NCBI GenBank assembly: GCA_002413065.1
Contig: DHWH01000013.1
Coordinates: 1 to 5,313, forward strand
Source: Patescibacteria group bacterium UBA5187
GTDB taxonomy: Bacteria > Patescibacteriota > Minisyncoccia > Phycocordibacterales > PALSA-1337
DNA length: 5,313 nt
Reading direction: 5' to 3'
How positions within the stretch are numbered: the first letter of the stretch is position 1; each line of letters starts with the position of its first letter. The translations under genes were made by a program, and so were the position numbers. Positions 1 to 5,219 of the stretch are shown piece after piece. The notes beneath the pieces are model-generated. The model ran no database searches. It was not told the DNA's origin and saw only the letters and a list, made by a program, of their open reading frames with translations.

Positions 1-33
1 CATCTACCGATAGTGTTCACGCGATTGGCAAGC

Positions 34-70
34 GAGCGCCCCAACAAAGTTGTTGGCGGCGCTCTTTTCT
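34..70 (+). terminator. Intrinsic terminator of the gene upstream of the window
   Basis: Positions 34-46 (GAGCGCC then CCAACA) pair with 51-64 (TGTTGG, a single bulged C at 57, then GGCGCTC), leaving a four-base loop AAGT. This gives a 13-bp GC-rich stem, followed directly by TTTTCTTT and a long T/A-rich stretch to about position 100. The arrangement is a textbook rho-independent terminator acting on + strand transcription. The gene it serves is almost wholly outside the window. An in-frame TAG at 11-13 could be that gene's stop, but with only three codons visible this cannot be established. The terminator separates that gene from the delta'-like gene that follows. Confidence 0.8.
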
Positions 71-139
71 TTATATTATTTATTTTATTGTTTTACCGAA
101 TTTTGATGGATCAGATATTGTTCTTCCTGCCACTTCACC

Positions 140-165
140 AATGTGACGAAAATTTTCGTCACATT
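140..165. repeat. Perfect 26-bp palindrome, possible operator
   Basis: The half-site AATGTGACGAAAA at 140-152 is followed without a gap by its exact reverse complement TTTTCGTCACATT at 153-165. It lies between the upstream terminator and the first gene, and its right arm falls where the -35 region of the TATACT box at 178-183 would be. No T-tract follows on either strand, so it does not look like a terminator. The outer TGTGA/TCACA pair resembles CRP half-sites, but the separation is 12 bp rather than 6. It is best read as a binding site for a dimeric regulator of the downstream gene, or as an RNA hairpin; the factor is unknown. Confidence 0.6.
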
Positions 166-177
166 CGCGGGGTAAGG

Positions 178-183
178 TATACT
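178..183 (+). promoter_or_regulatory. -10 box of the delta'-like gene
   Basis: TATACT matches the sigma-70-type -10 consensus at five of six positions and ends six bases before the ATG at 190, so transcription would begin at or next to the start codon. No good -35 is visible: the bases 17 upstream (155-160) lie in the right arm of the palindrome and read TTCGTC. Placement just after an intrinsic terminator and before the first gene supports a promoter here, but the evidence is positional. Confidence 0.4.
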
Positions 184-189
184 AGTGTT

Positions 190-885
190 ATGGACTCCTT
201 CAAGAAAATAAAAGAGCTCTCCCATCACGCCTACGCCTTTATCGGCGGCGATTCTCTTCACGATGAGCTAGTTACTTTCTTAAAAGAAGCTCACTCAATT
301 TCCGCCCAAGCCAACCCGGATTTTTTCCAGAAGAAATATGAAGTTTTCACTATCGACGACGCGCGGGAATTGAAATCAATACATGAGACCAGGCCCATAC
401 ATGCATCCGGCAAAAAAATATTTGTGGTTGTCGCGAACGGGATTACGGTCGAAGCTCAGAATGCGCTTCTGAAATTGCTCGAGGAACCGGCCGAGTACGC
501 GCATTTCTTTTTGATACTTCCTTCGGCGCACCTTATTTTGCCGACAGTAAAATCGCGCCTCTCGTTTGTCACGACCGGTACTCATGACGGAAATAGAAGT
601 TCTGGCAACGCTTCAGCCTCGGCCGCAGCTTCCGCTTTCATCAAAACATCCGCTTCTGCACGCATTGAAATTATTAAAAAATTGCTTGAGGACATTGCCA
701 AAGAAAAAAAGACCAAACAGGACGCCATCACTTTTCTTGATGATATTCAGAATCTCATATATATAGAAAGAGGAGTTGTGAATGGGAAAGCGACGCTCGA
801 AGCCATTGAAATAGCCCGGACGTATATGAACGATCGGGCGCCTTCGATGAAGATGTTGTTGGAGTATGTGGCTTTAAATATATAG
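190..885 (+). CDS. holB: DNA polymerase III delta'-like clamp-loader subunit
   Basis: A 231-residue protein of the AAA+ clamp-loader family, which loads the sliding clamp onto primed DNA at the replication fork. Visible family marks are the N-terminal HAYAFIGG (12-20), FTIDDARELKSI (53-64, matching the delta'/gamma 'ItIdqiReL' strand), the signature NALLKLLEEP (91-100) and LPTVKSR (117-123, the sensor/SRC-like region). The Walker A loop is absent (GGDSLHDEL in its place) and there is no cysteine zinc cluster, as expected for a non-ATPase delta'. It is shorter than E. coli HolB (334 aa), so the C-terminal collar is reduced. An Ala/Ser-rich linker lies at 136-149. The ATG at 190 was chosen because homology begins there. 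The frame stays open upstream from a GTG at 13, but that stretch is hydrophobic and covers the terminator and palindrome. A divergent gamma/tau paralog is the alternative. Confidence 0.8.
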   Translation: MDSFKKIKELSHHAYAFIGGDSLHDELVTFLKEAHSISAQANPDFFQKKYEVFTIDDARELKSIHETRPIHASGKKIFVVVANGITVEAQNALLKLLEEPAEYAHFFLILPSAHLILPTVKSRLSFVTTGTHDGNRSSGNASASAAASAFIKTSASARIEIIKKLLEDIAKEKKTKQDAITFLDDIQNLIYIERGVVNGKATLEAIEIARTYMNDRAPSMKMLLEYVALNI

Positions 886-903
886 TTTCGCCTTCTTATC
901 CTG

Positions 904-912
904 TGATATACT
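904..912 (+). promoter_or_regulatory. Possible extended -10 promoter of frr
   Basis: TGATATACT at 904-912 fits an extended -10 element (TG, one base, TATACT), which can work without a good -35; none is visible near 883-890. Initiation near 919 would give a leader of about 20 bases before the frr ATG at 940. A second AT-rich match, TACAAT at 920-925, lies 14 bases before the ATG. The site lies in the 54-bp gap after the delta'-like gene, so it would add frr-rseP transcription to read-through from upstream. Confidence 0.4.
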
Positions 913-939
913 GCAGTTATACAATAACTTTCAATCAAC

Positions 940-1491
940 ATGGCCTACGATTTCAACCCATTTAAAAAACAATTAGGAGGAGCAGAGGAATGGCTCAAAA
1001 AAGAGTTCCAGCAGATCCGTACCGGTCAGGCGTCGCCGCAGATTCTCGACAGTGTCAAAGTGGAGATCTTCGGCGCTCCCATGGGGATCAAGGAAGTTGC
1101 AAGTATCATGATAGAAGGTGCGCGAACATTGCGCATCGCGCCGTGGGATAAAAGTCACGCCAAGGAAATAGAAAAGGCCATTACGGTCGCAAACCTTGGA
1201 GTTTCAGTTGTTACCGATGACCAAGGCCTCCGTGTCATGTTTCCTGAACTCACTGCCGAGCGTCGCGCCCAAGTCGCCAAGATCGCAAAGGATAAATTGG
1301 AAGAAGGAAAAAAGCAGATTCGCCAGCATCGTGATGGCGTGGTGAAGGATTTGCAGGCTAAAGAAAAAGAAGGCGGATACGGCAAGGATGATATTTTCAG
1401 GCTCAAGAACGATACCCAGAAATTGGTGGATGAAACAAATGCGAAGCTGGAGAGTCTATATTCAAAGAAGGAGAAGGAATTGCTCAGTTAA
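940..1491 (+). CDS. frr: Ribosome recycling factor
   Basis: A 183-residue cytosolic protein, close to the usual 185. With EF-G it splits the post-termination ribosome so subunits can be reused. It carries the family's landmarks in order: RTGQASP (27-33), the domain II region with EGARTLRIAPWDKS (59-72), NLGVSVVTDDQGLRVMFPELTAERR (85-109), paired arginines R128 and R131 in the long helix that contacts 23S rRNA, and a C-terminal three-helix-bundle segment ending in DTQKLVDETNAKLESLY. The ATG is preceded by no Shine-Dalgarno. An AGGAGG inside the gene at 975-980 is out of phase and irrelevant. rseP follows after 27 bp with no terminator, so the two are probably cotranscribed. No key residues appear to be missing. 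Confidence 0.96.
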   Translation: MAYDFNPFKKQLGGAEEWLKKEFQQIRTGQASPQILDSVKVEIFGAPMGIKEVASIMIEGARTLRIAPWDKSHAKEIEKAITVANLGVSVVTDDQGLRVMFPELTAERRAQVAKIAKDKLEEGKKQIRQHRDGVVKDLQAKEKEGGYGKDDIFRLKNDTQKLVDETNAKLESLYSKKEKELLS

Positions 1492-1518
1492 TTCGCGAGA
1501 TTCGGGATCATATATACA

Positions 1519-2622
1519 ATGACAATAATCATATTTCTTATTGTTCTCGCCGTACTTATCTTCGTTCATGAATTGGGGCATTTTTTGCTTGCACGAGCGA
1601 ACGGTATTCGTGTCGATGCTTTCAAAATAGGGTTTGGTCCCAAATTGATCGCATGGAAAACAGGTGAAACCGAATACGGCATCAACTTGATTCCATTCGG
1701 CGGCTTCGTGAAGATTCATGGGGAAAATCCTGACGAAGATTCTATTAATGGTCCCGACAAGGCGCGCAGCTTTGTGCATAAAAATCGCTGGCAGCAGGCA
1801 AGTGTTCTGGTTGCAGGCGTGCTGTTCAATTTTATTTTTGCCTGGCTCCTCTATGTAGGTGTTTTTGCTTCAGGAGTTACGGCGACTACGGACGGGTTTG
1901 AAAAGTACGCGGACCGGTTTACGAATCAGCGCGTGATGGTCACATACGTCGGACCGCATTCGCCGGCAGAGCAAGCGGGTTTGGTCGTTGGCGATGTTCT
2001 TAAAAAAGTGGGACCTGCGACAGCTACTACGGGAGGAACATTGTCGATCGGAAATATTCAGGAAAAAATAAATTCGACCCACGGTGCGCCGCTTGCAATA
2101 GATTACATTCGAGGTTCGGAATCACATTCCGTCGAGGTCACTCCCGTTTCAGGATTGGTTCCTGATAAATATGCTATCGGCATCGCCATGAGCGATGTCG
2201 GCGATCTCCGGTTGCCTTTCTTCACTTCCGTAGTGGAAGGTTTTCGTTATACGGCCATTATGATACGAGAAACCGCTATCGGTCTATATACATTTGTCGC
2301 ACACATTTTCCAGGGGACCGCCAATTTCTCGGATGTCTCCGGTCCGGTTGGTATCGCCGGCATCGTTGGAGATGCTGCACATCTCGGACTCACATATCTT
2401 GTAATGATCACTGCGCTTATTTCCATAAATCTTGGCGTGATCAACTTGATCCCATTTCCCGCACTCGATGGCGGCCGTATTTTGTTTGTGGCCATTGAAG
2501 GCATCGTACGTCGCCGCATCTCGCCGAAGTTTTCGAATGCAGTGAATCTTGTCGGTTTTGTCCTCCTCATGCTCCTTATGGTTGTCGTGACGTACAAGGA
2601 TGTGATGAAGCTGGTGAAATAG
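1519..2622 (+). CDS. rseP: RIP zinc metalloprotease RseP (site-2 protease, M50)
   Basis: A 367-residue inner-membrane zinc protease that cleaves transmembrane substrates within the bilayer (anti-sigma factors and leftover signal peptides in model bacteria). The first membrane helix carries the active site HELGH at 17-21. The conserved membrane-loop motif follows as IPFGGFVKI (58-66), then NRWQQASVLVAGVLFN (89-104) in the second helix. A single PDZ domain spans about 139-225 with SPAEQAGLVVGDVL at 148-161. SGPVGI is at 274-279, and the third zinc ligand lies in NLIPFPALDGGR (309-320; D317). A last helix covers about 342-358. E. coli RseP has two PDZ domains; one, as here, is common elsewhere. 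The start is fixed by the short distance to HELGH. No Shine-Dalgarno is seen and TATACA touches the ATG. No anti-sigma substrate is encoded in the window. Confidence 0.95.
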   Translation: MTIIIFLIVLAVLIFVHELGHFLLARANGIRVDAFKIGFGPKLIAWKTGETEYGINLIPFGGFVKIHGENPDEDSINGPDKARSFVHKNRWQQASVLVAGVLFNFIFAWLLYVGVFASGVTATTDGFEKYADRFTNQRVMVTYVGPHSPAEQAGLVVGDVLKKVGPATATTGGTLSIGNIQEKINSTHGAPLAIDYIRGSESHSVEVTPVSGLVPDKYAIGIAMSDVGDLRLPFFTSVVEGFRYTAIMIRETAIGLYTFVAHIFQGTANFSDVSGPVGIAGIVGDAAHLGLTYLVMITALISINLGVINLIPFPALDGGRILFVAIEGIVRRRISPKFSNAVNLVGFVLLMLLMVVVTYKDVMKLVK

Positions 2623-2673
2623 GATTCTTATTTATCACGTTTTATATCGCGTGTCCGCATACAAAAGCAAATA

Positions 2674-2702
2674 CTGACAGCGAATATATTTTAGGTTATG
2701 AT
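2674..2702 (+). promoter_or_regulatory. Promoter of proS
   Basis: CTGACA at 2674-2679 (five of six to TTGACA) and TATGAT at 2697-2702 (five of six to TATAAT) are separated by exactly 17 bp, the best sigma-70-like promoter in the window. It lies in the 88-bp gap between rseP and proS. Initiation would fall around 2709, with the proS ATG at 2711, so the mRNA would be leaderless or nearly so. This agrees with the lack of a Shine-Dalgarno. Confidence 0.7.
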
Positions 2703-2710
2703 ATGGGGCA

Positions 2711-3955
2711 ATGAAACAAACTAACCTTTTTACCAAGACTCGCCGCGAAGCGCCAAAGGACGAGGTGGCCAAGAATGCCCAACTCCTGATCCGAGCCGGA
2801 TTCATTCACAAGGAAATGGCCGGTGCATATTCGTTTCTTCCATTGGGTTTGCGCACGCTCAATAAGATCGTGAATATTATTCGCGAGGAAATGAACTCTA
2901 TCGGCGGACAAGAGTTGCATCTCACTGCTTTGCAGGACAAACAAAAATGGGAGGCGAGCGACAGATGGAGCGATAAGGTCGTGGACAACTGGTTTAAGAC
3001 TACATTAAAGAATGGCAGTGAAGTGGGACTCGGATTTACGCATGAAGAACCCATCACATCGCTCATGAAAGATCATATCCGTTCGTTCCGCGATCTTCCG
3101 GTAGCCGCGTATCAATTCCAGACAAAGTTTCGTAATGAAGAGCGCGCCAAGTCAGGCATATTGCGCGGCCGCGAGTTTTTGATGAAAGATCTGTACTCAT
3201 TTAATTTGGATGAAAAAGCGCATCAAGAATTTTATGAAAAGGCCAAGCAGGCATATATCCGTATTTTCGATCGACTCGGTTTGGGCAATGATACTTACGT
3301 GACATTTGCAGGCGGAGGTTCATTTTCAAAATACTCGCACGAGTTCCAGACTCTCTCGGAGGCCGGTGAAGATACGATCTATGTTCATGAAGGAAAAAGG
3401 ATAGCGGTCAACAAGGAGGTTTTCAATGATGAAGTGCTTGCGGATCTCGGTCTCTCAAAATCAGACATGGTAGAAAAGAAAGCCATCGAAGTGGGAAATA
3501 TTTTCAGTCTGGGTACGCGCTTCTCGGATACTCTGGGATTGGCGTACAAAGATGCAGAAGGAAAGTCGAACCCGGTCGTGATGGGAAGTTATGGTATCGG
3601 TCCGTCCCGATTGATGGGAACGATCGTCGAACGCTGGTCCGATGAAAAAGGTTTGATCTGGCCGGATTCAGTATCGCCATTCGCCGTGCATCTCGTCGCA
3701 TTGTTTGATGCTGCCGGAATTGTCAAAAAAGCTGCGGACGAATTGTACATAAAACTTTGTTCACAAAAAGATGCGAATGGAAGACCTATCGATGTTCTCT
3801 ATGATGACCGCGACTGCGGCGCTGGCGAAAAATTCTCTGATTCTGATCTGATCGGCATTCCAAAAAGATATGTCATAAGTGCAAAGACCTTGGCGGACAG
3901 TTCTGTTGAGGTGAAGGATCGATTGACGGGCAAGGTGGAAATGATGAAGATATGA
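2711..3955 (+). CDS. proS: Proline--tRNA ligase, short form without the editing insertion
   Basis: A 414-residue class II aminoacyl-tRNA synthetase that charges tRNA-Pro with proline. The N-terminus matches bacterial ProRS (AGAYSFLPLGLR, 37-48). Catalytic elements are THEE (110-113), motif 2 FRNEERAKSGILRGREF (140-156) with MKDLYSF, GGGSFSKYSHEF (201-212), GNIFSLGTRFS (262-272) and motif 3 GSYGIGPSR (292-300). The anticodon-binding domain runs from about 323 to the end, with VLYDDRDCGAGEKFSDSDLIGIP (362-384). In E. coli-type ProRS (572 aa) an editing domain of about 180 residues separates motifs 2 and 3; here only about 35 residues (224-258) stand there. Misacylated Ala-tRNA-Pro would therefore need a separate deacylase, or be tolerated. 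The TGA stop overlaps the maf start in an ATGA. The gene has its own promoter. Confidence 0.96.
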   Translation: MKQTNLFTKTRREAPKDEVAKNAQLLIRAGFIHKEMAGAYSFLPLGLRTLNKIVNIIREEMNSIGGQELHLTALQDKQKWEASDRWSDKVVDNWFKTTLKNGSEVGLGFTHEEPITSLMKDHIRSFRDLPVAAYQFQTKFRNEERAKSGILRGREFLMKDLYSFNLDEKAHQEFYEKAKQAYIRIFDRLGLGNDTYVTFAGGGSFSKYSHEFQTLSEAGEDTIYVHEGKRIAVNKEVFNDEVLADLGLSKSDMVEKKAIEVGNIFSLGTRFSDTLGLAYKDAEGKSNPVVMGSYGIGPSRLMGTIVERWSDEKGLIWPDSVSPFAVHLVALFDAAGIVKKAADELYIKLCSQKDANGRPIDVLYDDRDCGAGEKFSDSDLIGIPKRYVISAKTLADSSVEVKDRLTGKVEMMKI

Positions 3956-4083
3956 AACGCCTTATCCTCGCTTCGCAATCTCCTGGCAGGAAAGCAGTTT
4001 TAGAAAAATTAAATATTCCTTTTGAAGTCATTCCCAGCAGTTTTGTTGAAGATATGACTTTAAGGACCATGCGAGCTATTTGA
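3952..4083 (+). pseudogene. maf: Truncated Maf-like nucleotide pyrophosphatase (N-terminal remnant)
   Basis: The 43-codon reading frame begins in an ATGA overlap with the proS stop. Its opening, MKRLILASQSPGRKAVL, matches the start of Maf/YhdE house-cleaning nucleoside triphosphate pyrophosphatases, where SxSPRR forms part of the substrate site; here it is SQSPGR, with one arginine replaced by glycine. The match continues through IPFEVIPSSFVEDMTL (22-37), then turns into unrelated TMRAI and a TGA. Maf proteins are about 190-200 residues, so more than three quarters is missing, including the catalytic aspartate and lysines. No Maf C-terminus is recognisable downstream before position 5219. It is most simply a pseudogene left by a deletion when the next gene arrived; an assembly join or a small peptide still being translated are the alternatives. 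Confidence 0.75.
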
Positions 4084-4085
4084 AA

Positions 4086-4092
4086 GAAAGGA
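4086..4092 (+). promoter_or_regulatory. Shine-Dalgarno of the TenA-like gene
   Basis: GAAAGGA ends four bases before the ATG at 4097, a close but workable spacing. It is the only convincing Shine-Dalgarno before any gene in the window. It fixes the start of the TenA-like protein: the frame is open upstream only to a TAA at 4061-4063 and offers no other ATG. It also fits internal, operon-dependent translation behind proS rather than a leaderless start. Confidence 0.6.
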
Positions 4093-4096
4093 CATT

Positions 4097-4996
4097 ATGA
4101 CTCTTATTTTTCCACGACCAGGTGAAAGAGCTGGCGATTTCGTAAAACGTAACGTGGAGGGCCATTTGGTAGAGGCAATGGGGACTGATTTTATTAAAGG
4201 ACTCCATGATGGCACGTTGCCTCATCACCTGTACCTCCAATATATTCGCGACATGTACATCATCGTCACCGGATTTTGCGGAGGGTTGGGCAGAATGATC
4301 GGCAAATTTGACGCCGTTACCGATGCACGCTTGCTCATCAATCTCTATCGTCAGGGTACCGAAGAAATCGGTCATAACAATTTGTGGCGCGCGATGCTTA
4401 CTCATCACGGGATTGATCATGCAAAACTGTATGATGAGTATCGTGCTTACCGGGCTTCGTTCTCAATGGCGGACTGGTCATACATGAGCGAATGGGTGGG
4501 ACGAAAAAGCAATATCTGGTGTCCGGAATATGTGTCGCATCGAGGATTAAGCGAGGTTACATACCCGCAGGCGATTCTGCCGCATCCTATTCTTGCACTG
4601 GCCTATCACATGGAAAAAACCAGCGATGGAAATGATCCCTGGATTTATTTTTCCTGCCAAACCGCGATCGAGACGTGTTTGGTTGAACTGGTTAGCTATG
4701 GACTGCCCAACTATATCAAGGCAAATCCGCAACTGTTCAACGACCCGGTTACAACGGCCTGGTGGCGCGAACACACAAAGACTCAAAGCGGACAAAAGGG
4801 CAGTGATGAAGAGCGGCATGTAAGAGTTTCTTGGGCCCTTCTCAATCGTAATGCCAAGGCCAGTGAACCCATGCACGAGGCTATCAGGATCACATTGAAG
4901 TTATTTGTAACTGTGATGATGTGGTCAGATCGGGCTCAATTGTATGAAAATGAAAAATGGTATGCAGAGGATCCGAACGGCGTCTTGGCAGCCTGA
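4097..4996 (+). CDS. TenA/PqqC/heme-oxygenase-like protein, probable di-metal oxidase
   Basis: A 299-residue, all-helical soluble protein of the heme-oxygenase-like superfamily (TenA, PqqC, and iron-containing oxidases such as UndA and CADD). The family opening is LHDGTLPHHLYLQYIRDMY (36-54), equivalent to the 'GxLxxxxFxxYxxD' helix of TenA/PqqC. Potential metal ligands are E90 and H93 (E-x2-H in TEEIGHNN), E197 in CLVELV (matching the PqqC 'SLTEL' helix) and E238 and H241 (E-x2-H in DEERHVRV). These favour a di-iron oxidase over a cofactorless PqqC or a thiaminase. An aromatic-rich insertion (about 122-160) makes it longer than TenA (about 220-240) or UndA (261). No signal peptide or membrane segment is seen. 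It directly follows the broken maf gene, has its own Shine-Dalgarno and terminator, and no thiamine, PQQ or folate gene is nearby, so the substrate cannot be named. Confidence 0.75.
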   Translation: MTLIFPRPGERAGDFVKRNVEGHLVEAMGTDFIKGLHDGTLPHHLYLQYIRDMYIIVTGFCGGLGRMIGKFDAVTDARLLINLYRQGTEEIGHNNLWRAMLTHHGIDHAKLYDEYRAYRASFSMADWSYMSEWVGRKSNIWCPEYVSHRGLSEVTYPQAILPHPILALAYHMEKTSDGNDPWIYFSCQTAIETCLVELVSYGLPNYIKANPQLFNDPVTTAWWREHTKTQSGQKGSDEERHVRVSWALLNRNAKASEPMHEAIRITLKLFVTVMMWSDRAQLYENEKWYAEDPNGVLAA

Positions 4997-5016
4997 ATCA
5001 CGCAAATGCATCCGCG

Positions 5017-5048
5017 TCGCTTTTCTCTCCGGAGTTAAGCGATTTTTT
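5017..5048 (+). terminator. Terminator after the TenA-like gene
   Basis: TCGCTT at 5017-5022 pairs with AAGCGA at 5037-5042, and six Ts follow at 5043-5048. The 14-base loop holds CTCCGGAG, which is itself self-complementary but too tight to fold fully. It lies 20 bases after the TenA-like stop codon and would end the proS-maf'-TenA transcript. The stem is short, so efficiency is uncertain. Confidence 0.6.
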
Positions 5049-5183
5049 ATATCGCCATTCCACCATTCTCCCATCCTGCAACATTTCCTTCTCATTTTTC
5101 GTATCTATTTATGTAACAAAGAAGATCTTCAGGCGTCAAAATAAGTAGGAATGACAAGGATTTATGCGCAGATGGGCGCGCCG

Positions 5184-5213
5184 TTGACGAAGACCCTATT
5201 TATATAGTACTAT
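5184..5213 (+). promoter_or_regulatory. Promoter of the Clp ATPase gene
   Basis: TTGACG at 5184-5189 (five of six to the -35 consensus) and TACTAT at 5208-5213 (four of six to the -10 consensus) are 18 bp apart. The -10 ends six bases before the ATG at 5220, again predicting a leaderless transcript. TATAGT at 5203-5208 is a better -10 hexamer but is too near this -35. An 8-bp palindrome GGCGCGCC at 5175-5182 touches the upstream side of the -35. No CIRCE- or CtsR-type heat-shock operator is recognisable. Confidence 0.5.
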
Positions 5214-5219
5214 ACAACC

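Noticed and set aside
141..164. CRP/FNR site reading of the TGTGA...TCACA palindrome
   Set aside because: CRP sites have six bases between the half-sites and here there are twelve. No CRP-family regulator is in the window.
13..189. N-terminal extension of the delta'-like gene from a GTG at 13, giving a hydrophobic, membrane-like leader
   Set aside because: The stretch covers a strong intrinsic terminator, the 26-bp palindrome and a -10 box, and family similarity begins only at the ATG at 190. The hydrophobicity comes from T-rich terminator sequence.
975..992. AGGAGG followed by an ATG at 990 inside frr, looking like a strong ribosome binding site and start
   Set aside because: The ATG is out of frame with frr and leads to no long or recognisable reading frame. 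The bases simply encode the Gly-Gly and neighbouring residues near the frr N-terminus.
2623..2660. Possible terminator after rseP (CACG/CGTG around 2637-2654)
   Set aside because: Only four base pairs with no T-tract after the right arm. Transcription may read through into proS despite the separate promoter.
5121..5130. 10-bp palindrome GAAGATCTTC in the intergenic region before the Clp gene
   Set aside because: Short, AT-balanced, not placed at a promoter element and without a T-tract; expected by chance at this length scale.
4944..5148. Two overlapping + strand frames of 63-66 codons spanning the end of the TenA-like gene and the intergenic region
   Set aside because: Both start inside the TenA-like coding region, run through the terminator, and resemble no known protein. 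They are chance open frames.
5151..5207. 18-codon frame beginning MTRIYAQMG just before the Clp gene, a possible leader peptide
   Set aside because: No proper Shine-Dalgarno, no amino-acid bias typical of attenuator leaders, and it covers the -35 and spacer of the predicted Clp promoter.
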